The notes under the pieces were generated by a model that was not told where the DNA came from, did no database searches, and saw only the letters and a program-made list of their open reading frames with translations. Both the position numbers and the translations under genes were made by a program. From Pectobacterium carotovorum (GTDB lineage Bacteria > Pseudomonadota > Gammaproteobacteria > Enterobacterales > Enterobacteriaceae): a stretch of 64,000 nucleotides of DNA. The stretch is from contig NZ_JAXAFK010000003.1 in NCBI RefSeq assembly GCF_033898505.1, positions 248,001 to 312,000 on the forward strand. Reading direction: 5' to 3'. Every line of letters starts with the position of its first letter. The stretch's first letter is position 1. Shown in pieces: positions 1-8,708 of the stretch.

Positions 1-60
1 TTTGATGATGTTCACCGCACCATAACTTTTGTGGACGTTTTTTAGTTCCAGACTCGCCAT
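1..60 (-). CDS. Sugar ABC transporter ATP-binding protein, N-terminal fragment
   Basis: The reverse strand starts with ATG at 60 and reads MASLELKNVHKSYGAVNIIK before the window ends. The opening is typical of UgpC/MsmK/MalK-type ATPases that energise carbohydrate importers. The start lies only 2 bp after the stop of the GH105 gene, so it is the third gene of the leftward operon. It may serve the periplasmic binding protein encoded divergently at 4075. Only 20 residues are visible, so Walker motifs cannot be checked. Confidence 0.75.
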   Translation of the reverse strand, partial: MASLELKNVHKSYGAVNIIK

Positions 61-62
61 TG

Positions 63-1169
63 TCAGCCCTCGCAAACAGAATCTAACTGTGCCAATAACA
101 TCAGCATGACCAGCGCCTGCCCGTAAGGCACGGCAACATTGGGAATATCGCGATAGAACTGTAAGTCGTGCCCCATCGCTGTGCCGTCCGAGACACCCTG
201 CACCACGCCCTGTGCGTCAATCTGCGCCACCACGGCGGCATAGCCTTTTTCCAGTACGTCCTGCGGGAAATCGTGCAGCATGCCCAGTCGACGTGCCGTC
301 AAAATCCCGGCGATAAATCCGGCGCTGGCGGAGGTTTCCAGCGGTGAATCCGGGTCATCCAGCAGCGTGTGCCACAGGCCGGACTCGTGCTGGCAGCGCG
401 CCAGCGTGGTCGTTTGCTGTTCCAGAATCGCTTCCAGCGTGCGCAGTACCGGCGCGGACAGCTGATCCTCCGCCAGCACCCGCATTTCCGGCAGCACCAG
501 CGTGATCCAGGCGTTGCCGCGTCCCCAGAACGCATTCGCATAGTGATGGCGACCGACGAACGTCCAGCCGTGATACCACAGCCCGCTACGCACATCGGCC
601 AGATAGCGCGCATGCGTGACGAGCTGGTATTCCGCCTCTTCGATCAGATCGCGACGGGAGAGTAATTTCCCCGCGACCACCAGAAACAGACCGGCCATAA
701 ACAGCGTGTCATCCCACAGCTGTCCGGTATTCGGCCGCTCTTTCACCGTGTGCTGGAAACCGCCATCCTCGGTTTTTGGCAGCGAGTGCAGCAGCCAGTC
801 CGCCCAGTCGCTCACGGTTTCACGCCACTGCGCGGGGGCATCCGGTTTGTCCTGACACAGCAGCGCCAGCACCAGCATCGGCGCCGTCGAGTTGATCTGA
901 CGCGGCGGCAGCCCGGCATCCAGCTTTTGCTGATACCAGTTCGCCAGCGTCGTCAGCATGGTGTCGTCCTGCGTCAGATGCGCCAGCTTCCAGAAACCGT
1001 ACAGCCCGACGCCGACCTCCCAATCCCACTCTTCGAATTGAATCGTCAGTCCGGCGTCCGGCGTGTCGTCCTGCGTCACGCTGTCGATCGCTTTCAGGCG
1101 GCAAAATGCCCGCGCCACCTGCGCCAGCAGCGCTTCGGTTTGTTGTCGGTTAAGTGAACCTGTCTGCAT
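63..1169 (-). CDS. GH105/GH88-family unsaturated glycuronyl hydrolase
   Basis: This is a 368-residue protein of the YteR/RhiN type, an alpha/alpha-barrel enzyme that hydrates the 4,5-unsaturated uronic acid left at the non-reducing end by polysaccharide lyases. Supporting segments are WDWEVGVGLYGFWKL near residue 48, WDDTLFMAGLFL near 152 (the Asp pair matches the catalytic position in YteR), WYHGW near 198 and FWGRGNAW near 215. There is no signal peptide, so it should act in the cytoplasm on imported oligosaccharides. I chose the ATG at 1169: it sits one base after the stop of the upstream gene and has AGGAAA about 9 bases before it. An in-frame start at 1211 would overlap the upstream gene. 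The substrate is uncertain; rhamnogalacturonyl disaccharide is plausible in a pectinolytic host. Confidence 0.85.
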   Translation of the reverse strand: MQTGSLNRQQTEALLAQVARAFCRLKAIDSVTQDDTPDAGLTIQFEEWDWEVGVGLYGFWKLAHLTQDDTMLTTLANWYQQKLDAGLPPRQINSTAPMLVLALLCQDKPDAPAQWRETVSDWADWLLHSLPKTEDGGFQHTVKERPNTGQLWDDTLFMAGLFLVVAGKLLSRRDLIEEAEYQLVTHARYLADVRSGLWYHGWTFVGRHHYANAFWGRGNAWITLVLPEMRVLAEDQLSAPVLRTLEAILEQQTTTLARCQHESGLWHTLLDDPDSPLETSASAGFIAGILTARRLGMLHDFPQDVLEKGYAAVVAQIDAQGVVQGVSDGTAMGHDLQFYRDIPNVAVPYGQALVMLMLLAQLDSVCEG

Positions 1170-1170
1170 G

Positions 1171-3633
1171 TCATGGGTTTCCTGTGTTGAACTGCAGGAC
1201 GACCGGGACATCGTCGGGAAAAATGAAAGGCTGCTGCGCCACGCTGAATCCTGCCGCGTGGCTAAAGGCCAGTTCGCCGTAATCGGGATCGTCGATACGC
1301 ACGCCGTCGCTGTCCTGTATCAGAGAACGCCCGCGGAAGCGGGCAGCGAATGCGATGAATCCTTGCGCGCCGTCGCCGCTGTCCACGGCAACGAACCACA
1401 CGTTCTGCTCGCCATACGCCCGCAGTTCGCCTTCCGCCTGCTGGCCTGCGGTCGCAAACGGCTGCAATCCGGCGGGATTATGAAACGCGGCATAGCCGTT
1501 GCCGCCGCGCACGAAGCACCAGACATCTTCAACGATGACCTCATCCAGCGCGGTTTGCGGCAGATAAAGGTGTGTCCACGGGCGGATATCCTGTTGCAGC
1601 TCGAACACCATCAGCGCGCGATTACGATGCTGCATCAGGTGCGGCAAACGTCCGTTGCCCGCCCAGTAAGAAGGACGGTGCACGCCGTCAGGGCGATCCT
1701 CGCCGGGGTGGTTCACCCACAGGCGGGCGGCATAGTGCGTACCTAGCCGCACATCCAGCAGATGCTGCTGGTGCCCATGCTCGCCGGGGTGATGATCGAA
1801 AACGGAAGAAAAGGCGACATCGCGCTGCTTCCAGGCAATGATGCGGGCGCTGCGGTTCAGCCCTTGTACCCAGCGTGCTTCTGCACCGTGCGGCAGTGAC
1901 CAGTGCGCAATCCGATCCGTCGTTTCCGGCGGCTGATAGTCGCTCAGGCACAGCAGCGGCAGCGCAGCGCAGTGCGGAATCAGCCAGCCCTCGCCCCACA
2001 TCAGCGCACACAGGCCAGACAGTTCGGTCAACATGCCGGAGCGCAGCTCTTTATCGTAGGCGCGTCCCATGGTGCCAACCGCAACGCCGTTCTGATGCAC
2101 CCACGCCGTCATCAGCATGATGCGGTCAATCACCACGCGGGATTTCTCGCGCAGATCGGCGTCCTGCGCCAGTTCGTACAGCGCCACCAGCCCGATCAGA
2201 TCGATGGGGTAATAGGCCGCCGAATTCCACTCCACCAGCCCGTGTTCCAGAATGGAATCAAACCAGCGCGTCAGGCGTTCGTGAGCTATCGTCTTCTGCT
2301 CCAGCCCGCGACGACCACTGCACGGAAAGGTGTCATCAGGGAAGTTTTGCCCGGCCAGATACTGTGCGACGTGGAAACACAGGCAGTGGTTTTCGCTCCA
2401 GAACCACATGGTGTCGTTGCCCGGTTCATCAATCCAGTAGCGGAAACCGAGAATGGCACTGCGCACGCGCCGCCAGTCCTGCGGCGGCAACTGTTGCCCC
2501 TGATAGCGCTGCCACAGCCAAATCAACGGCACCAGTTGGAAATCAGCGCAGTCTTCACGGCGGCTGATTTTCTGCAATGCGCTGTTGAGAATCGGCGCGG
2601 CGGCATCGTTGCCCTCGCTCGTCGCGACAATCGCCAGCAGCCGCCCGAGGCGCTCAAAACCGTGTAACGCGGTATGGCGCAGTACCGCTTCACGCCGTGC
2701 CGCTAATGTTGGCAGCGCAGGCATCGTTTGCTCAGGCAAGCGCCCAAAGCTGAGGGTGCGCGTCAGCGTAATGCCGTTGCAGGTCGCAGCGCAGACCAGA
2801 TCGTAATAGCCAACCAGAACCGCAGGCAGATCCACCTGCCAGCCCAGATTGCCGGCAGGCAGCGTCTGTTTCTGCTGCCATACGGGGACGGATTCGTTGA
2901 CGTTGCCAATCAAGCGATGCGCCATCGTCACGGATTCCGGCAGCGGCTGCGTGCTGTTCAGCACCAGCACGGGCGGCTGGATCAGGTTATTTTCCAACGT
3001 CAGCCCGTTCACCCAGCTATCCAGCGCGGTCAGTTGTGCGCTGAGCGCCGCGTCGTCGTCAAGCTGCCAGCAGAGCGTGTCTTCCCCCTGATAGCACAGG
3101 CTAAACAGGTAATCTGTATCGCGCTCGCACAGCTCTTCGCTATGTACCACCAGCGTGTTCATCCCTGCTTGCAGCGGCAGCGTGATAGCACAGGTTTGTT
3201 CGGTATTACGGGTAAAGGGCGTAAAGCGGGCAACCTGCTCGCCGTTCAGCCACAGCGTGACCCCGCCGCAGGTGCTGAGCGTAAAGGGAGCGGCCTGCGC
3301 GCTGTCGCTGTGAATCACGCAGCGGGAAAAACGCTGAACGTGCACCGGACACGGCCAGAAATCGCTGAAATTCACGCTGCGGCTTTCATCGCCGCCGCTC
3401 CACATCAGCGGGAAGCGTAAATCGTCCGGCAACGTCACCTCACGCTTTGCTTCCTCCTGCAAAAAACGCACGCGGCAGGGCAACACGCCGACATCGACAA
3501 AGCCGTTAATAAAGCGGTAATTCACCTTATCCGGCAGCGTATCCGGCTCGGCGAAATAACGTTTTTCCGTCAAATCGGTAATCAAAAACCGATTAATGAC
3601 GCCGTTCTTCTTTAATTTCCAACCGATATTCAT
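1171..3633 (-). CDS. Large putative glycan-active protein (alpha/alpha-toroid, heparinase-like)
   Basis: This 820-residue protein has no signal peptide. The N-terminal part (to about 300) looks like beta-sandwich carbohydrate-binding modules, with stretches such as TLWLNGEQVARF. The middle carries FWSENHCLCFHVAQYLAG near 415 and a HGLVEWNSAAYYPIDL segment, an arrangement I associate with large alpha/alpha-toroid proteins related to heparinase II/III lyases. The C-terminal third is beta-rich. No defined catalytic residues can be assigned. It is first in the leftward operon, with its stop one base from the GH105 start, which suggests the two act in sequence on one imported glycan. It could be a cytoplasmic lyase or hydrolase. 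I do not recognise an experimentally characterised orthologue. Confidence 0.6.
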   Translation of the reverse strand: MNIGWKLKKNGVINRFLITDLTEKRYFAEPDTLPDKVNYRFINGFVDVGVLPCRVRFLQEEAKREVTLPDDLRFPLMWSGGDESRSVNFSDFWPCPVHVQRFSRCVIHSDSAQAAPFTLSTCGGVTLWLNGEQVARFTPFTRNTEQTCAITLPLQAGMNTLVVHSEELCERDTDYLFSLCYQGEDTLCWQLDDDAALSAQLTALDSWVNGLTLENNLIQPPVLVLNSTQPLPESVTMAHRLIGNVNESVPVWQQKQTLPAGNLGWQVDLPAVLVGYYDLVCAATCNGITLTRTLSFGRLPEQTMPALPTLAARREAVLRHTALHGFERLGRLLAIVATSEGNDAAAPILNSALQKISRREDCADFQLVPLIWLWQRYQGQQLPPQDWRRVRSAILGFRYWIDEPGNDTMWFWSENHCLCFHVAQYLAGQNFPDDTFPCSGRRGLEQKTIAHERLTRWFDSILEHGLVEWNSAAYYPIDLIGLVALYELAQDADLREKSRVVIDRIMLMTAWVHQNGVAVGTMGRAYDKELRSGMLTELSGLCALMWGEGWLIPHCAALPLLCLSDYQPPETTDRIAHWSLPHGAEARWVQGLNRSARIIAWKQRDVAFSSVFDHHPGEHGHQQHLLDVRLGTHYAARLWVNHPGEDRPDGVHRPSYWAGNGRLPHLMQHRNRALMVFELQQDIRPWTHLYLPQTALDEVIVEDVWCFVRGGNGYAAFHNPAGLQPFATAGQQAEGELRAYGEQNVWFVAVDSGDGAQGFIAFAARFRGRSLIQDSDGVRIDDPDYGELAFSHAAGFSVAQQPFIFPDDVPVVLQFNTGNP

Positions 3634-3768
3634 ACGGAATCCTGTTTACGGCTTTGACAAATAAAATAACGAAAATGTATGGCTGCACTTATTTGCACTT
3701 TCGCTGTGCGTACGCTGCCAATATTTAGGGCAACGAGCCAATTCCTGCACCGTGATATCGCAATTAGA

Positions 3769-3782
3769 ATGCAAATTTGCAT
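3769..3782. promoter_or_regulatory. Operator candidate, palindrome copy 1
   Basis: Perfect 14-bp palindrome ATGCAAATTTGCAT, 136 bp upstream of the leftward start codon. The identical core recurs 196 bp away in the same gap. The cognate regulator is not in the window. Confidence 0.6.
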
Positions 3783-3848
3783 AAAAATGTCATTTGCATT
3801 CATTTATTGACATTTCGCATTAATAAATAAGATTCTCACGTTTATATA

Positions 3849-3864
3849 TGTGATTAATATCACA
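3849..3864. promoter_or_regulatory. CRP-like site
   Basis: TGTGATTAATATCACA matches the CRP half-site pattern TGTGA-N6-TCACA exactly and is centred between the two operator palindromes. Catabolite activation of one or both divergent operons is the natural reading. Confidence 0.7.
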
Positions 3865-3963
3865 AAAACGCTTTATTTAAATCAACATTTAAAATATCTT
3901 TAACCTGCTTCACATAAATCAATCAGGGTTCTGTCCATGATTGCATGATGAAAATGACAGATG

Positions 3964-3979
3964 AATGCAAATTTGCATT
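3964..3979. promoter_or_regulatory. Operator candidate, palindrome copy 2
   Basis: Perfect 16-bp palindrome AATGCAAATTTGCATT, containing the same 14-bp core as the site at 3769. It lies 96 bp before the rightward start codon. The two sites could support binding at both promoters or a DNA loop. Confidence 0.6.
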
Positions 3980-4074
3980 AATCAAAAGACAGGATAAACC
4001 GCAGAAATAAAATAACCCGTCGCCAACGCCAGGGTATTTCAGCCATTAATCAAACTTATGATGTGGAGAGGTTT

Positions 4075-5382
4075 ATGATGCGTTCCAACACCGCGTTATT
4101 TTTTTCCGCCCTTGCACTGGGGTTATTCAGCAACAGCGCGTTAGCCGCCAAAACGCAAATAACATTTTTATATAGTGACGACGATCCCGAATTAGTGCAT
4201 TTCATGGAACAGAAAGTAAAAGCTTTCTCCCAAAGCAATGAGCGCATCGATGTGAATTTTGTCAGCACCGGCTATAACGCGCTGCAAACGCAGTTGCCGA
4301 TGCAGCTGGCGGCGGGCTTAGGTCCGGATATTGCCAAAACCACACAGATGGGGCTGCTCGGGTATACGCTGGATTTGCGCCCTTACCTGAAAGACCCCGC
4401 CGCCTTTGAGAAACGCTACAGCGCCGGTATCGAAAAGATCATTCGTGTGAAAGGCGTGCATAAAGCAGATGCGCTGCCGGGCTTTGTCGCGTCCTGGACG
4501 GCCGATCTACCGTTCGTTAACGTGACGCTGTTTGAACAGGCGGGCGTTCCCCTGCCGCAGCCGGGCTACACGATTGATGATTTGATGAAAGCCTCGAAGC
4601 TGGTCGCGGAAAAAACCGGCGTGCATATCCCCTTCACCATCGACCGCAGCGGTTTCCGCTTCTCCGGCCCGGCCTACTCTTATGGCGCACGTTACGATAA
4701 AGACGGGCTGATCAACTTCCCGGACGCGGCAGCACAACAGTGGATTAAAGATCTGAAACGCTGGTCGGATGAAGGCGTGTTCCCGCGTGAAATGTGGGGC
4801 GCGGCGGGCGGCGGCCAGTACAAGAGCATGGCGGACGATTTCGTGAACGGCAACATCGTGACCTACTTCTCCGGCAACTGGCTGTTGAACCAGTTCAGTA
4901 AGCAGATTGGCGACGGTTTTGACTGGAAAGTGCTGCCCGCACCTTGCAAAGAGAAGTGTATTTCGATGGGCGGAGCAACCTTTATCATGCCGTTCACCAC
5001 CACCAAACACCCGCAGGAAGTCGCCGAATTCATGGAGTGGCTGGGCAGCGAACCGCTACAGCGTGAGATTGCCGAGCGCTTCAATATCATCGTCGGCGCG
5101 GATATTACCGATCTGCACTACCAGACCAAAGATAAGCACGTGATCGACGGCCTGAACACCGCGCGCGAAGAGATCAAAAAGATCCCGTCTTACGTCTTTG
5201 ATTGGGAACGCATGGAAAGTCTGGGCGCGAACGAACTGTACCCGATCATCCTGACGCGCTTTACCCAATATCTGAACGATCAAGTGTCGTTTGATGAGTA
5301 TCTGCGCCTGACGTCAAACGATGTGAAGCGCCTCAACGAAACGATCGCGACCAATCAACAACAGCGGAAAAGCGCACCGTGA
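4075..5382 (+). CDS. Sugar ABC transporter substrate-binding protein
   Basis: This 435-residue periplasmic protein belongs to the UgpB/MalE-like extracellular solute-binding family. The signal peptide is clear: MMRSNTALFFSALALGLFSN with probable cleavage after SALA. The mature part has a typical family-1 pattern: FLYSDDDPELVHFMEQKVKAF, LAAGLGPDIAKT, WTADLPFVNVTLFEQAGVPLPQ and EVAEFMEWLGSE. Start 4075 was chosen because GGAGAGG ends 3 bases before it; an ATG at 4063 in frame would precede the Shine-Dalgarno sequence. It heads the rightward operon, and its TGA overlaps the GTG of the next gene. The permeases are not in this operon and presumably follow the ATPase beyond the left edge. The ligand is probably an oligosaccharide related to the GH105 substrate. 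Confidence 0.88.
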   Translation: MMRSNTALFFSALALGLFSNSALAAKTQITFLYSDDDPELVHFMEQKVKAFSQSNERIDVNFVSTGYNALQTQLPMQLAAGLGPDIAKTTQMGLLGYTLDLRPYLKDPAAFEKRYSAGIEKIIRVKGVHKADALPGFVASWTADLPFVNVTLFEQAGVPLPQPGYTIDDLMKASKLVAEKTGVHIPFTIDRSGFRFSGPAYSYGARYDKDGLINFPDAAAQQWIKDLKRWSDEGVFPREMWGAAGGGQYKSMADDFVNGNIVTYFSGNWLLNQFSKQIGDGFDWKVLPAPCKEKCISMGGATFIMPFTTTKHPQEVAEFMEWLGSEPLQREIAERFNIIVGADITDLHYQTKDKHVIDGLNTAREEIKKIPSYVFDWERMESLGANELYPIILTRFTQYLNDQVSFDEYLRLTSNDVKRLNETIATNQQQRKSAP

Positions 5383-5930
5383 AATGGCAACTGAGGGAGA
5401 TCGACATTGATGGCGATCGCCCCTTTGATCGGGCGCAGGAAAGTGCGTGGTGCGAACAACATTGGCCGGGGCAAAGCCGCTGTCTGCTGGTCAGCGGCGG
5501 TTTTACCCGGCTGCTGCACTGGCATGACGGCCTGCTGACCTGCCGCGGCGGCGACTGCTTTCCTATCGGCACCCCGGCCAGCCTGTCGCGGCTGGGGCTC
5601 TGGGCGGTACAGGAGATGCTTCAGGCCGTTGAGGGCATCACACCGCTTACGCCGCTCAGCGAAACGCTGTTCCTGCACTTCGATAAGCATGTCGACCGGG
5701 TTATCGACTGGTCAAAACAGGCGCAGGCCGCAGACTACACAACGCTCGGGCAAACAGTGCTGGCACACCCGCAGGACGCGCTGGCGGTGCAGTTGCTGAC
5801 TCGCTGCGCCGGCGAGCTAGCCCTGTTGATCAACAGCCTGCCGGATTCACAGACTGACGCCGTCGACCTCAGCGGCGATCTGGCAGCTGCCTGCCTTCCC
5901 TATCTGGACTCAGGAGCACGCGCATCATGA
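5379..5930 (+). CDS. Kinase-half protein related to its BadF-type neighbour
   Basis: This 183-residue protein starts with GTG at 5379 overlapping the upstream TGA; no closer in-frame ATG exists. Its residues about 35-165 align by eye with the C-terminal half of the next gene product. GGDCFPIGTPASLSRLGLWA corresponds to GGHEFPISDQGSGARLGLAA, and an ADYTTLGQTVLAHPQD segment corresponds to GDYAQFARHVFDCAQQ. The N-terminal ATPase lobe with its DGGGTG phosphate loop is absent, and the GTGS motif reads GGFT. It is therefore unlikely to be an independent kinase; a regulatory or heterodimer subunit, or a decaying duplicate, are possible. It overlaps both neighbours by 4 bp, so translation is coupled and it is probably still expressed. 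Confidence 0.75.
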   Translation: MKWQLREIDIDGDRPFDRAQESAWCEQHWPGQSRCLLVSGGFTRLLHWHDGLLTCRGGDCFPIGTPASLSRLGLWAVQEMLQAVEGITPLTPLSETLFLHFDKHVDRVIDWSKQAQAADYTTLGQTVLAHPQDALAVQLLTRCAGELALLINSLPDSQTDAVDLSGDLAAACLPYLDSGARAS

Positions 5931-6841
5931 CGACATGGCTGTATGCTGGCGTGGATGGCGGCGGCACTGGCTGTCGGGCACGTATTTATCAGGCCGACGG
6001 TACGCCGCTCGGTCAGGGACACGGCGGTCGTGCCAATCTGCTGCTCGGCGTGGAAAGCGTGCGCCAGTCGGTGGATGATGCCATCGCACAGGCGTTGAAG
6101 CACAGCGGGCTGTCACCGGATGACGTCTCCCGGCTGAAAGTCGGACTGGCACTCGCCAGTGCGGAACATCGCGCCGCCTACGAGGCGTTTATGGCGTTGC
6201 CACATCCTTATGCCGCTCAGGTACTCAATACCGATGCGCTGGGTGCCTGTCTGGCCGTCAATCAAGGGAAAGCGGCGGGCGTAGTCATTGCCGGCACTGG
6301 CTCCTGCGGGCTGGCGTGGCAAAACCAAACGATTACCGCCTACGGCGGCCATGAATTCCCGATTTCCGATCAGGGGAGCGGCGCACGCCTCGGGCTGGCG
6401 GCGTTGCAACACACCTACTATGTCCTACAAGGCTGGTGCGCGCCGTCTGCACTCAGCCAGAGTATCGACGACTTCTTTTCCGTCAACGCTGCGCCCACGC
6501 AGGCCGCGAACACGCTCGACGCGCTACAGACATTTAGCCAGCAGGCGAAACCGGGCGATTATGCGCAGTTCGCCCGCCACGTATTTGACTGCGCTCAGCA
6601 GAACGATGCCGTTTCTCACACGCTGCTGGCGCAGACGGCCAGCGAAATCAGCCTGCTGTTGGCCGCCGTAGCGGGCCACGCCACACCTCGCTTATCGCTC
6701 ATGGGCAGCATCGGCTTACATATTCGCCCGTGGCTGCCGGACGAGTGGCAATCCCAACTCGCCGCCCCGATGGGCGATGCGCTCGACGGCGCACGATTGA
6801 TTGCCTGTCATGATTATGCGTTATACAGCCATCCGTTATAA
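5927..6841 (+). CDS. BadF/BadG/BcrA/BcrD-type sugar kinase (GlcNAc-kinase-like)
   Basis: This 304-residue protein has the ASKHA ATPase fold. Seen in order are the phosphate-1 loop AGVDGGGTGCRARIYQADG near residue 7, the connecting region NTDALGACLAV near 104, phosphate-2 VVIAGTGSCGLAW near 118, and GGHEFPISDQGSGARLG near 140. Family members phosphorylate N-acetylglucosamine or related amino sugars, so a cytoplasmic kinase for a monosaccharide released from the imported glycan is likely. Its start codon ATG overlaps the preceding TGA. The protein shares its C-terminal half with the 183-residue upstream protein. The exact sugar cannot be deduced from the sequence. Confidence 0.8.
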   Translation: MTTWLYAGVDGGGTGCRARIYQADGTPLGQGHGGRANLLLGVESVRQSVDDAIAQALKHSGLSPDDVSRLKVGLALASAEHRAAYEAFMALPHPYAAQVLNTDALGACLAVNQGKAAGVVIAGTGSCGLAWQNQTITAYGGHEFPISDQGSGARLGLAALQHTYYVLQGWCAPSALSQSIDDFFSVNAAPTQAANTLDALQTFSQQAKPGDYAQFARHVFDCAQQNDAVSHTLLAQTASEISLLLAAVAGHATPRLSLMGSIGLHIRPWLPDEWQSQLAAPMGDALDGARLIACHDYALYSHPL

Positions 6842-6884
6842 AAAATAAATTCCGTTATAAAAATAAATAATGCCGGAGACATCA

Positions 6885-8708
6885 ATGACATCACTCACTC
6901 GCAGAACCTTCGTCAAGCTCGGCGCAGGCAGCGCCATTACGCTGGCTGGCGGTTTTTTTCACGCTAACGCCGACACGACCGCACCCGCCGGGCCGCTGCG
7001 CATTGCCATTATTTCGGATGTCCATGTCCACAATATCTACGGCAACTACGATTTTGACGGCCTGCCCGATGCGCAGACCGGAAAGAAGCTGACCATTCGC
7101 ACCCTGAAAGATTCGGTGAATTCGACCCGTATCTTCAATGAGCCCTACTTTGCGCTGCTGGCCGCGCTGGACGAACTGGCAAAACAGCAGGTGAAATACG
7201 TGGTGCTGTCCGGCGATTATTCTGATGACGGCCAACAGCCTACCGTTGAAGGCATTGCCGCCATCCTGACGCAGTATGAGCAACGCCACGGCATGCGATT
7301 CTTCGCCACGCCTGGCAACCACGATGTCAATCGCCCACAGGGGGATGACTCCTGGCAAAGAATGCTCAACGCCGACGGCAGCAGCACCATGCTGAGTAGC
7401 AAACCCGGCGTTAAGCTTGGCGACGCACAATCGCTGATTGTCACCGCCAAAATGCAGGCGCTCGGCTATGAACGCGGCCTGCCGCTGATGAAGCCGTTTG
7501 GTTTCTTTAAACGCGATGACTTCCTGCACTGGGAAACGCCGTTTGGCGACAGCGACGAACTCAGTAAACGTCAGTATCTCGCCCGTTCACCGGACGGCAG
7601 CAAGCAGTGGAACATTGTGGACGCGTCCTATCTGGTAGAGCCGGAAGCGGGACTGTGGCTGCTTTCCATCGATGCCAACGTGTATCAGGTCAAAGACGGC
7701 CCGGAGAAACGCGAAGGGATTGAAGGCTATTCCACCAGCAGCAATACGGGCTGGAACGCGCTGCTGACCGAGAAGCCGTTCATGCTGCCGTGGGTGAAAT
7801 CGGTGGTACAGCGGGCAAAAGCACAGAACAAGAAGCTGCTGGTGTTCTCACACTATCCGCTGGTCGATTTCCTCGACGGCACGGTAGAAGACGAAAAGCA
7901 ACTGTTTGGCAGCAACAGCTTCATTAAACGCACGCCGCGACCGGAGGTCGCCGAACAGGCGCTGGCAGCCGGAATTCGCCTGCACTTCAGCGGCCACCTG
8001 CACGTCAATGACACTGGCGTGTATCGCGGTTCGCAGGGGACGCTGGTGAATGTCGCAGTGCCGTCGCTGGCCGCTTACCCACCCGCCATGAAGCTGGCGA
8101 CGCTGCACAACGACCGGGTGGATATCGATACGCTGGTCCTGCGCGACGTGCCGCAGTTCAACCATTTATTCCCGTTTTATCAGAAAGAGTTAGATCGCAC
8201 CGGTGAACCACTGGGCGATATTCTGAAAAGCCGCGATTATTACGACTTCCTGCACCATCATCTGGCGCTGCTGGTACGTCAGCGTTTTCTGGTGAAAGAC
8301 TGGCCGGAAGATTTATCGCCTCTCATCAATACGCTGAACTGTGGCGATCTGCTGTGGATCGCCCAGCAGCAGGATCCGCTCAGCGCCAAAACGCTGCCTG
8401 ACGCCGCTGAGCGCAAACCAAAGGCGGTAGCAGGCACTGATGGGTTACAGGATATTTCACTGCTCACGCTGGTGACCGACTGGTATTGCCTGCGCAACGG
8501 CAGCGATCTCGCCTGGCAGGATATTCCATCTGCGCGGGTGAAACAGTACCGCGCCCTGCTGGCGGCCTACACGCCAACGGCCACGCTGCCGCCGGACAGC
8601 CTGCAATACCGCTTCGGCCTGATGCTAAAAATCCTCGCCGGTTACATCAACGATGAGCCTGCAACCCGCTTTGTGGTTGATATGCAGGGGAATTTCGTCA
8701 CGGTGTGA
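6885..8708 (+). CDS. Tat-exported metallophosphoesterase
   Basis: This 607-residue calcineurin-like phosphoesterase carries all five metal motifs: ISDVHVH (Asp and His near 45-47), LSGDYSD near 112, PGNHDVN near 144, FSHYPL near 320 and SGHLHVND near 365. The N-terminus MTSLTRRTFVKLGAG contains a twin-arginine motif followed by a hydrophobic stretch and HANA, so it should fold in the cytoplasm and be exported by Tat. I chose ATG 6885, with GGAG 6 bases before it, rather than the ATG at 6870. It is the last gene of the rightward operon. A periplasmic phosphatase in a glycan uptake operon suggests removal of phosphate or a phosphodiester substituent before import, but the substrate is unknown. 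Confidence 0.85.
   Translation: MTSLTRRTFVKLGAGSAITLAGGFFHANADTTAPAGPLRIAIISDVHVHNIYGNYDFDGLPDAQTGKKLTIRTLKDSVNSTRIFNEPYFALLAALDELAKQQVKYVVLSGDYSDDGQQPTVEGIAAILTQYEQRHGMRFFATPGNHDVNRPQGDDSWQRMLNADGSSTMLSSKPGVKLGDAQSLIVTAKMQALGYERGLPLMKPFGFFKRDDFLHWETPFGDSDELSKRQYLARSPDGSKQWNIVDASYLVEPEAGLWLLSIDANVYQVKDGPEKREGIEGYSTSSNTGWNALLTEKPFMLPWVKSVVQRAKAQNKKLLVFSHYPLVDFLDGTVEDEKQLFGSNSFIKRTPRPEVAEQALAAGIRLHFSGHLHVNDTGVYRGSQGTLVNVAVPSLAAYPPAMKLATLHNDRVDIDTLVLRDVPQFNHLFPFYQKELDRTGEPLGDILKSRDYYDFLHHHLALLVRQRFLVKDWPEDLSPLINTLNCGDLLWIAQQQDPLSAKTLPDAAERKPKAVAGTDGLQDISLLTLVTDWYCLRNGSDLAWQDIPSARVKQYRALLAAYTPTATLPPDSLQYRFGLMLKILAGYINDEPATRFVVDMQGNFVTV

Larger units (their letters stand above)
3634..4074. promoter_or_regulatory. 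Divergent control region between two glycan operons
   Basis: This 441-bp AT-rich gap separates the leftward hydrolase operon (start 3633) from the rightward transport/kinase operon (start 4075). It holds two copies of the same palindrome, one CRP-like site and several isolated ATTTGCA half sites near 3687-3705 and 3790-3797. A ribosome-binding site GGAGAGG lies at 4065-4071. The layout suggests coordinated control of both operons by one unidentified regulator plus catabolite activation. Confidence 0.7.

Noticed and set aside
1063..1746. Long plus-strand frames over the GH105 and 820-residue genes
   Set aside because: They are shadows of well-supported genes on the minus strand and have no ribosome-binding sites or recognisable domains.
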